From Actinomycetota bacterium (GTDB taxonomy: Bacteria > Actinomycetota > Actinomycetes > Nanopelagicales > Nanopelagicaceae), in contig WLDA01000048.1 of assembly GCA_009705025.1 (NCBI GenBank), positions 1 through 7,138 on the forward strand: 7,138 bases of DNA, given 5' to 3'. The position numbers and the translations under genes are program-made. Positions 1 to 5,279 of the stretch are shown piece by piece. Within the stretch, counting starts at the first letter, position 1. Each line of letters starts with the position of its first letter. Below the pieces are notes generated by a model, which saw only the letters and a list, made by a program, of their open reading frames with translations, ran no database searches and was not told the DNA's origin.

Positions 1-249
1 GCATCAGACTTTGCGTTTCTCTTAGCTTTGCCGGTTATTGCAGGAGCGGCATTTTTGAAGTTGCCAGATTTGTTTGCACCGGAGTATAGATCTTTACTAG
101 GGCCGATTCTCGCTGGGTCAATCGTCTCTTTCTTTGCAACATATGCCTCGGTAACATTTTTAGTAAAATGGTTTAAAACTAAAACGTTATATCCCTTTGC
201 TATTTATTGTTTGCTTGTCGGTTTGATTTCAATTATCAGGTTTGCGTAG
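1..249 (+). CDS. uppP: Undecaprenyl-diphosphate phosphatase, C-terminal fragment (partial at left edge)
   Basis: The reading frame is open from base 1 and gives the last 82 residues before a TAG stop. UppP (BacA) is an integral membrane enzyme that dephosphorylates undecaprenyl diphosphate, recycling the lipid carrier for peptidoglycan and other envelope glycans. The family C-terminus is recognisable: the segment FLLALPVIAGAAFLKL, then a hydrophobic helix LLGPILAGSIVSFFATYASV, a basic turn (KWFKTKT) and a final helix after YPFAIY. The catalytic glutamates and the conserved His/Ser/Arg motifs lie upstream, outside the window, so activity cannot be judged. A TTG at 28 could be mistaken for a start, but the homology continues upstream of it, so the gene is cut by the edge. 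One oddity is Tyr-Cys (FAIYC) where most members have Tyr-Arg. The next gene begins 7 bp after the stop and is probably co-transcribed. Confidence 0.88.
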   Translation, partial: ASDFAFLLALPVIAGAAFLKLPDLFAPEYRSLLGPILAGSIVSFFATYASVTFLVKWFKTKTLYPFAIYCLLVGLISIIRFA

Positions 250-251
250 GG
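248..251 (+). promoter_or_regulatory. Short ribosome-binding site (AGGG) of the DUF554 gene
   Basis: AGGG overlaps the last two bases of the uppP TAG stop and lies 5 nt before the ATG at 257. It supports that ATG as the start rather than the in-frame TTG at 242, which lies inside uppP. Its position suggests that ribosomes finishing uppP could reinitiate here. Confidence 0.5.
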
Positions 252-256
252 ATATC

Positions 257-991
257 ATGTTTCCAGGAATTGGTACAGTAATTAATATACTTACGATTAT
301 TGGTGGTGCGTCAATCGGTGTTCTTATAGGTAACCGAATGAAGATCAAAACGCGTGACTTGCTTACAGACGTCCTCGGCCTAGTAACTTTTTTAGGTGCT
401 GCTAGCGCCCTGATTCCACTCTGGTCGCGGCGTTATATAGATTCTTTGCCATCTGGTTGGGCATTACTAGTAGTACTCGGTTCTCTACTTCTTGGTGGTC
501 TCATTGGTTCAGCGCTTAATCTAGAAGATCGACTAGATGGACTTGGGGAGAAATTACGTCAACGTTTTGGCGCATCCCAAGAGAGCCCCTTCGTGGAAGG
601 ATTTGTTTCTGCTTCACTTCTCTTCGCGATAGGACCACTTGCGATCCTTGGAAGTATTAGCGATGGAATGTCGACAGGTATTGATCAATTACTGCTCAAG
701 AGCACACTCGACTTTTTTGCTGCGATGGCTTTTGCCACTTCCCTCGGTTGGGGTGTCGCAGTTTCAGCGCTACCAGTTGGTCTTTATCAAGGAGCCTGGA
801 CAGTAATTGGTCTAGCGTTAGGTAAGGTTTTAGATGGTTATCAAGTCGATGCAATGACCGTTGTAGGCGGAATCATGCTTTTGTGTATTGCATTTAGATT
901 ACTGAAAATAAAGTCCGTCGCAGTGGGAAACTTGCTACCTGCTCTAGCAATTGCGCCGTTACTCGCTCTTGCAATGCATCAGTTCATTTAG
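257..991 (+). CDS. DUF554 family integral membrane protein (YdfK/YqgA-like)
   Basis: This is a complete 244-residue membrane protein matching the length and layout of the DUF554 family, whose biochemical function is not established. Visible family features are the N-terminus MFPGIGTVINILTIIGG, the stretch FVSASLLFAIGPLAILGSIS near residues 117-136 followed by DG, the helix KSTLDFFAAMAFATSLGWG near 148-166, and a C-terminal GGIMLLCIAFRLLKIK followed by NLLPALAIAPLLA. About seven hydrophobic segments alternate with short charged loops (RMKIKTRD, EDRLDGLGEKLRQRFG). The ATG at 257 is preferred over the in-frame TTG at 242 because the family normally begins MFPG or similar, an AGGG site sits 5 nt before it, and the TTG start would lie inside uppP. 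It follows uppP by 7 bp and its TAG overlaps the convergent alcohol dehydrogenase stop by 4 bp. A link to the envelope is only suggested by its neighbour. Confidence 0.88.
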   Translation: MFPGIGTVINILTIIGGASIGVLIGNRMKIKTRDLLTDVLGLVTFLGAASALIPLWSRRYIDSLPSGWALLVVLGSLLLGGLIGSALNLEDRLDGLGEKLRQRFGASQESPFVEGFVSASLLFAIGPLAILGSISDGMSTGIDQLLLKSTLDFFAAMAFATSLGWGVAVSALPVGLYQGAWTVIGLALGKVLDGYQVDAMTVVGGIMLLCIAFRLLKIKSVAVGNLLPALAIAPLLALAMHQFI

Positions 992-2028
992 ATAGTTGTC
1001 GCATCAATAACGAAGCGATATTTAACGTCACTTGAAACCGTTCTGTTATAGGCGGTATCTACGTAATCGGCTTTGATGACCTCGACATCACTGACGATAT
1101 TGTGCTTACCGCAGAAATCAAGCATCTCTTGGAGTTCAGGCATTCCACCGATCATGGAACCAGCCATCGAACGTCGACCATTGAGGAGCACTCCCGGTTG
1201 CACGGCATAAGGCTCACCAGGTAATCCGATTACGACTAGCGTTCCATCCAATTTGAGCAGCTCGAGATAATCGTTGATATCTAGGCGTGCACTTACAGTA
1301 TTTAGAATCAAATCAAACTGCTTGTGATGTGGTTTCAAGTTAGAGATATCTTTCGTTGAGACAAAGTGATCAGCACCCATTGCTAAAGCATCGGCCTCTT
1401 TGCTAGGGGAGTGCGAGAAAACTGTTACATCTGCGCCCATAGCGTGAGCAAATTTCACGCCCATGTGTCCAAGTCCTCCAAGACCCATTACTCCTACCTT
1501 CATGCCAGGTCCGGCCTTCCAATTCTTCAAAGGAGAGTAAAGAGTTATACCTGCACATAGAAGTGGTGCAACTCCACTTTGATCTAAATGTGATGGTACG
1601 TGGACTGCATAATCAGCATCGATAACAAACTTATTTGAATATCCACCCATCGCAACAGTCTTGCCATCGCGCTCGAGACCGTTATAGGTCCCCGTCATTC
1701 CTTCTAGACAATAATTTTGCAAACCTTTTTTGCAACTATCGCATTTACGGCAAGAGTCAACAAAAACGCCCACGCCAACAGTTTCTCCAACAGTGAAATT
1801 CTTTACTGAAGAACCAAGAGCCGTTACTGTGCCAACAATTTCATGGCCTGGAACCATAGGGAAAATCGCAGGACCCCATTCTTCGCGAACTTGATGTATA
1901 TCTGAGTGACATATGCCTGCATACGAAATATCGAGAGAGATATCGTTTGGACGTAACTCACGACGGTCAAATTCGAATTTTGTAAATTCTGCAGATGCTT
2001 TCAGAACAGCAAGGCCACGAGTTTTCAT
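988..2028 (-). CDS. Zinc-dependent, probably NADP-dependent alcohol dehydrogenase (CAD/YahK-type)
   Basis: This is a complete 346-residue medium-chain alcohol dehydrogenase, predicted to interconvert primary alcohols and aldehydes in the cytoplasm. The catalytic zinc ligands are visible as C40 (GICHSD), H62 and E63 (VPGHEIVG) and C158 (LLCAG). The structural zinc cysteines are C93, C96, C99 and C107. The Rossmann glycine motif GLGGLG is at 182-187, followed by VTVFSHSPSK, where Ser and Lys in place of an acidic residue after the second strand suggest preference for NADP(H). Length and motif spacing fit the cinnamyl-alcohol-dehydrogenase-like subfamily that includes E. coli YahK and yeast ADH6; the physiological substrate cannot be told from sequence. 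The ATG is preceded by a good GGGAG ribosome site. It is the last gene of the minus-strand block, 13 nt after tdk, and its TAA shares bases with the TAG of the convergent DUF554 gene. Confidence 0.93.
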   Translation of the reverse strand: MKTRGLAVLKASAEFTKFEFDRRELRPNDISLDISYAGICHSDIHQVREEWGPAIFPMVPGHEIVGTVTALGSSVKNFTVGETVGVGVFVDSCRKCDSCKKGLQNYCLEGMTGTYNGLERDGKTVAMGGYSNKFVIDADYAVHVPSHLDQSGVAPLLCAGITLYSPLKNWKAGPGMKVGVMGLGGLGHMGVKFAHAMGADVTVFSHSPSKEADALAMGADHFVSTKDISNLKPHHKQFDLILNTVSARLDINDYLELLKLDGTLVVIGLPGEPYAVQPGVLLNGRRSMAGSMIGGMPELQEMLDFCGKHNIVSDVEVIKADYVDTAYNRTVSSDVKYRFVIDATTI

Positions 2029-2030
2029 TA

Positions 2031-2040
2031 TCTCTCCCTA
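2031..2040 (-). promoter_or_regulatory. Strong ribosome-binding site of the alcohol dehydrogenase gene
   Basis: Read on the minus strand this is TAGGGAGAGA, placing GGGAG a few bases before the ATG at 2028. It is the clearest Shine-Dalgarno sequence in the window. It lies in the 13-nt gap after tdk, so the last gene of the block can be initiated independently of its neighbour. Confidence 0.6.
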
Positions 2041-2041
2041 A

Positions 2042-2686
2042 TTAGAGTGTGAATGGTAGCGGTTCAGTAGAAGTATGTGCAGCGCGAGAACCGCGTGCCG
2101 TAACACGTCTCATATGGTGGCGGCGACATAGAACTTCGTATGCAATTTCGGCCCCCGTTGCGACATCTCCAACAACTACTTGTTCTCCCTCAACAACCAT
2201 TACGCCGCCGGAAGTACGCGCATTATGTGTAGCACGTGCGCCACACCAGCACAGAGCCTCAACTTGTAATGTATGTACGCGATCAGCCAATTCAACAAGA
2301 CGAGCCGAACCTGGAAAAAGTGATGTGCGAAAATCGGTGAGGATACCGAAAGCAAAAACATCAATGCTCAATCCATCAACTATCTTGGCTAACTGATCGA
2401 TTTGCGCGCTCTCATAAAATTGCGCTTCATCGCAAATAATGTAATCAATTCGTTCGCCAATTGAAAGATGGTCGACTACATAGCGGTGAATATCCAAGTC
2501 GGGATCAACTTCGATAGCGGGACTTTGTAATCCAAGACGAGAAGAGATAACTCCAGAGCCAGCTCTATCTTTTGATGTAAATATTAAGCCTGTACGACCT
2601 CTACTTTGGTGGTTATGTGCGGTCTGTAAGGCAAGAGTGGATTTTCCACTGTCCATGGTGCCGCAGTAATAGATGAGTTCAGCCAC
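2042..2686 (-). CDS. tdk: Thymidine kinase (type II, zinc-containing)
   Basis: This 214-residue enzyme phosphorylates thymidine (and deoxyuridine) with ATP, feeding salvaged nucleosides into dTTP synthesis. The N-terminal P-loop GTMDSGKST occupies residues 9-17. The DEAQFY motif at 86-91 carries the expected catalytic base E87. The zinc lasso contributes C146, C148, C187 and a histidine at 190 or 191. The segments CWCGARATHNART and GDVATGAEIAYEVLCRRH look like actinobacterial Tdk. The first cysteine pair is CxC, one residue shorter than the CxxC of the E. coli enzyme. The start is GTG at 2686: no other start codon exists in frame between it and the preceding stop, although the ribosome site is weak. 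It lies 21 nt after the acyltransferase and 13 nt before the alcohol dehydrogenase, consistent with one operon. The basic, Ser/Thr-rich tail after about residue 193 is probably disordered. Confidence 0.94.
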   Translation of the reverse strand: MAELIYYCGTMDSGKSTLALQTAHNHQSRGRTGLIFTSKDRAGSGVISSRLGLQSPAIEVDPDLDIHRYVVDHLSIGERIDYIICDEAQFYESAQIDQLAKIVDGLSIDVFAFGILTDFRTSLFPGSARLVELADRVHTLQVEALCWCGARATHNARTSGGVMVVEGEQVVVGDVATGAEIAYEVLCRRHHMRRVTARGSRAAHTSTEPLPFTL

Positions 2687-2707
2687 GGGCGTATCTTGCC
2701 ACGGAAT

Positions 2708-4558
2708 CTAAAGAATGCCTCGAGCAGCAAGTTCTGCCTGAAGTCGGGGAATCAATGCCATGGCCATATCGACAGATATGTGCGATGCGTCCCTGTAGGC
2801 AACTACTCCATCAACAATTGCAGGACAGTAACTTGAGCAGAGCCACGGATTTGGATTTACTACATCAAATCCTCTCGTGACCCTCACTGGTGTCTTCTGT
2901 GTCGAATCACATGAGGAACTTTTTCGTGATGCGAGACAGGAAGGAATATCGCGTTGTGGGTGAGGAGTATCTGAAATATAGATCAACTTTGCTGAACTTT
3001 TTGATAATTGTGAGAGTAATTTCCGTTGTCCATCGCTCCACCACAGAGAACGGTTTGGATAATTTGCTGGGGGATTGAAGTACTCAAAACTACTAGTTAT
3101 TACAGCTAAAGGCTTAAGTTCTGTAATACGGGCAATTGAGTTCTCACGCCATTTCTTGCAATGCACCATCTTGAATGCACCTTGATCAGATCTGGGTGAA
3201 TCAACTGCTGGACAGGCTGATTTTGTGAGCGAGATTAGTCTAATTCCGTTTTTAGTAGCTAATTCGTTGAGTGCTGGAAACCATTGCGCAGCATGTGAAT
3301 CACCATATAGGACGACAATTTTTTTGCTTTTCACATCGCCGTAGGTGCAATAACCCGACTTAGTCTCACCGTAATTCACATGACATCCATCGCCATATAC
3401 GCCAGGTTTCTTCATAACTTGCGATAACGAGAATTTTGTAGTTGTTGCACCGCGAATCGAAATCTCATCAGATGATGTAAGAGTTATTCCCACGGCCAAT
3501 AGTGCAGAGATGAGAGTGGCAGCTAGGGCACCTTCATAAATTCTGCGAGGTGAAAGTTCCTTGTGACGTAAAGGTTGTTCGACAAATCGATGAGTGAGAT
3601 GGGCCAGAAGAATCGTAAGAGCGATGCATCCGAAACGTTCACTTATGTGAAGTGGGCGACCAAGAACGGCACTTGGAATTACCAATGCAGGCCAATGCCA
3701 AAGATAGAGAGGGTAGGAGATGGCTCCAAGCCATTGCGAAACTCGATTATTACTCAAGTCATTGAACATTGGAGGCCAGATATTTATTGAAGCGATAAGG
3801 AGAACAGTTGCTAAAACTGGAAGTAGAGCCTTCCACCCTGGGAACGCAGTATTTTCATCAAATCTAAACGATGAAAAAAGAATTCCCATAAAAGCCAACC
3901 AAGGAATAATCCGTGATCGGAGAAGTGTTTGTGGAACGAAGAGCAAGAGCGCACCGAATCCCAATTCCCATGCACGAGTGGGTAGACCATAAAAGGCCCA
4001 GATTGGAGAAGTTTGTGTTTGGTAGATAGAAAATATGAGTGAGAAAACAGTTACTGCGCTAATGCCGACAATGAGATAGATCCTTTTACCCAATTTTGCT
4101 AAAGCAAGAATGAATATTGGCCAGACCAAGTAGAACTGCTCTTCAACAGCAAGTGACCAATAATGAATCACAGGTGAGGGCGTTGCATTCAAGTTTTGAT
4201 AATCGTTTTGCCACCATGCAAAGAGATAGTTGGAAACATAGAGGGAGGCAGCTATGAGATCTTTTCCAAGATTCACGCGAGTTATGGATGGAAGCAATAT
4301 CCAAGATACGACTGCTGTTGCAATTAGGACAAATGCAGAAGTGGGTAGAAGTCTTTTTATACGTCGCTGATAAAAGGCAGCAAGGTTGAGGTGATCGTCG
4401 CGTTCGATTTCTCTTAGAATCAGACCTGTAATTAGATAGCCCGAGATGACATAAAAGATATCTACCCCGATGAAGCCACCCGGCATAAGTCGTGCGTGAA
4501 ATAGTGTTACAAGGATTGCTGCAAGCGCTCGAAGCCCTTGTATCTGAGAAATACGCAT
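2708..4558 (-). CDS. Membrane O-acyltransferase with C-terminal SGNH domain (OafA/YrhL/OatA-like)
   Basis: This is a 616-residue two-domain membrane protein. Residues 1 to about 362 form an acyltransferase-3 domain with roughly ten or eleven membrane helices. Its hallmarks are H21 in LFHARL, GGFIGVDIFYVISGYLI at 27-43, FYQRRIKRLLP at 62-72, YWSLAVEEQFYLVWP at 133-147 and SYPLYLWHWP at 281-290. Residues about 410-616 form an SGNH-hydrolase-like domain with GDSHAAQW at 419-426 (nucleophile S421) and DASH at 590-593 (D590, H593). In the family the membrane part brings acyl groups across the membrane and the SGNH domain transfers them to a surface glycan such as O-antigen, exopolysaccharide or peptidoglycan. 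The acceptor here is unknown. The frame is open upstream to an ATG at 4705, but those 49 residues lie inside apt and do not look like protein. The ATG at 4558, 2 nt after the apt stop, puts the family N-terminus at residue 1. Confidence 0.9.
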   Translation of the reverse strand: MRISQIQGLRALAAILVTLFHARLMPGGFIGVDIFYVISGYLITGLILREIERDDHLNLAAFYQRRIKRLLPTSAFVLIATAVVSWILLPSITRVNLGKDLIAASLYVSNYLFAWWQNDYQNLNATPSPVIHYWSLAVEEQFYLVWPIFILALAKLGKRIYLIVGISAVTVFSLIFSIYQTQTSPIWAFYGLPTRAWELGFGALLLFVPQTLLRSRIIPWLAFMGILFSSFRFDENTAFPGWKALLPVLATVLLIASINIWPPMFNDLSNNRVSQWLGAISYPLYLWHWPALVIPSAVLGRPLHISERFGCIALTILLAHLTHRFVEQPLRHKELSPRRIYEGALAATLISALLAVGITLTSSDEISIRGATTTKFSLSQVMKKPGVYGDGCHVNYGETKSGYCTYGDVKSKKIVVLYGDSHAAQWFPALNELATKNGIRLISLTKSACPAVDSPRSDQGAFKMVHCKKWRENSIARITELKPLAVITSSFEYFNPPANYPNRSLWWSDGQRKLLSQLSKSSAKLIYISDTPHPQRDIPSCLASRKSSSCDSTQKTPVRVTRGFDVVNPNPWLCSSYCPAIVDGVVAYRDASHISVDMAMALIPRLQAELAARGIL

Positions 4559-4560
4559 TT

Positions 4561-5088
4561 TTACGAACTCATCAGTGAGTGAATAGCAATGTGCGGATAT
4601 AGAGAAGAAATACGTTCGCGACCGCCTAGGGAAGAAATTTCTATAACCGTTGCTATACCCGTAACAATTCCACCACAGGCGGCGATAAGTTCGATTGCAG
4701 CGCACATGGTTCCACCGGTGGCAAGAACATCATCAACTAAGAGAACTTCTTGACCAGGCGCTATTGCATCGATGTGAATTTCTATAGTTGCTTCGCCATA
4801 CTCGAGGGCGTAGCTCTGTGCATGTGTTGTATATGGAAGTTTTCCGCTTTTTCGAATTGGAACGAAACCACGTTGTAAGTGTGAAGCAATTGTTGAAGCG
4901 AAGATGAAACCACGAGCCTCTATTCCCGCGATGCACGCCGTAGGCGATGCAAAAACTGCAAGTGCTTTCGTGATCTCATGCAGCGCCTGGCCATCTGCGA
5001 GCATTGGGGTTATATCTTTGAATAACACTCCTGGCTTCGGATAGTCAGGAATGGTGCGAATCAAATCGAGCGCCTTCTCAATACTCAC
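4561..5088 (-). CDS. apt: Adenine phosphoribosyltransferase
   Basis: This 175-residue cytoplasmic enzyme converts adenine and PRPP to AMP and pyrophosphate, the adenine salvage step. Characteristic features are DYPKPGVLFKDITPML at 15-30, AGIEARGFIFAS at 54-65, PIRKSGKLPYTT at 77-88 and the PRPP-binding loop VLLVDDVLATGGT at 115-127, with D119 and D120 and the T124-G125-G126-T127 phosphate site. Length is typical of the family. The start is a GTG at 5088 with only a weak GGTGG site before it; no in-frame ATG gives a better start. It is the first protein gene of the minus-strand block, 35 nt downstream of tRNA-Leu, and its TAA is 2 nt before the acyltransferase ATG, so translation of the two is probably coupled. 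In many actinobacteria apt sits next to secDF and relA; neither is adjacent here. Confidence 0.95.
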   Translation of the reverse strand: MSIEKALDLIRTIPDYPKPGVLFKDITPMLADGQALHEITKALAVFASPTACIAGIEARGFIFASTIASHLQRGFVPIRKSGKLPYTTHAQSYALEYGEATIEIHIDAIAPGQEVLLVDDVLATGGTMCAAIELIAACGGIVTGIATVIEISSLGGRERISSLYPHIAIHSLMSS

Positions 5089-5123
5089 GAAGCCACCGCC
5101 GTAACTTTTCTCGAGAAGTCTTG

Positions 5124-5207
5124 TGTCCGAACGGGGACTTGAACCCCGAATCCCTTGCGAGAACTAGCACCTCAAGCTAGCGCGTCTGCCAATTCCGCCA
5201 CCCGGAC
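5124..5207 (-). tRNA. tRNA-Leu (anticodon GAG)
   Basis: This is an 84-nt type II tRNA. The acceptor arm pairs GTCCGGG with TTCGGAC, with two G-T wobbles next to the body, and the discriminator base is A. The D-arm region reads GCGGAATTGGCAGACGC. The anticodon stem CTAGC/GCTAG encloses the loop TTGAGGT, giving anticodon GAG at 5171-5173. The long variable arm has a TCTC/GGGA stem with a GCAA loop, as expected for leucine tRNAs. The T-arm is CGGGG-TTCAAGT-CCCCG. It reads the CUC and CUU codons. CCA is not encoded, since the discriminator is followed by CAAGAC, so CCA must be added enzymatically. It is transcribed in the same direction as apt, which starts 35 nt downstream; no U-rich terminator lies between them, so the primary transcript may run on into the apt operon. 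Confidence 0.97.
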
Positions 5208-5219
5208 GAGTGCGGGCTA

Positions 5220-5249
5220 ACGATAGCAACGAGAGCGCGTTAGGTGCAA
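5220..5249 (-). promoter_or_regulatory. Possible sigma70-type promoter for tRNA-Leu and the apt block
   Basis: On the minus strand a TTGCAC box (5244-5249) and a TATCGT box (5220-5225) are 18 nt apart, with the second box ending 12 nt before the tRNA 5' end. The match is 3 of 6 bases to the -35 consensus and 4 of 6 to the -10. This is weak alone, but the spacing and position are right for a tRNA promoter. No comparable promoter is visible in the 35 nt between the tRNA and apt. Confidence 0.35.
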
Positions 5250-5263
5250 AAGATGGACCGGAC

Positions 5264-5270
5264 AAGAGAG
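5264..5270 (+). promoter_or_regulatory. Probable ribosome-binding site (AAGAGAG) deciding the M20 start
   Basis: This purine run ends 9 nt before the ATG at 5280 and 12 nt before the ATG at 5283. No comparable purine-rich site precedes the in-frame GTG at 5244 or ATG at 5253. It is a modest match to the anti-Shine-Dalgarno sequence but favours the downstream start. Confidence 0.4.
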
Positions 5271-5279
5271 AATAAGCAG

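Noticed and set aside
28..249. A complete small protein starting at TTG 28
   Set aside because: The frame continues to base 1 with UppP-like sequence, so this is an internal codon of a truncated gene.
2049..2396. 115-codon open frame on the plus strand opposite tdk
   Set aside because: It is antisense to a clearly conserved kinase, has low-complexity Arg/Thr/Ser composition, and shows no recognisable domain.
2890..3078. 62-codon plus-strand open frame opposite the SGNH domain
   Set aside because: It is short, antisense to conserved coding sequence, and has no supporting motif.
3575..3992. Two overlapping plus-strand open frames opposite the acyltransferase
   Set aside because: They run against a well-conserved membrane domain, have no ribosome site worth noting and no family-like features.
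4559..4705. Upstream 49-residue extension of the acyltransferase reading frame
   Set aside because: It lies wholly inside apt in another frame, is rich in Arg, Tyr, Cys and Ser in a way typical of shadow translation, and the acyltransferase homology starts at the ATG at 4558.
5104..5119. Small palindrome (core TTCTCGAGAA) between tRNA-Leu and apt as a terminator
   Set aside because: The perfect part is only 10 bp with almost no loop, and no run of T follows on the minus strand, so it does not look like an intrinsic terminator.
5124..5207. tRNA-Leu as an integration site for a mobile element lying toward lower coordinates
   Set aside because: By eye I found no second copy of the tRNA 3' end in bases 1-5123, and there is no integrase, recombinase or phage-like gene. 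The neighbouring genes are housekeeping enzymes.
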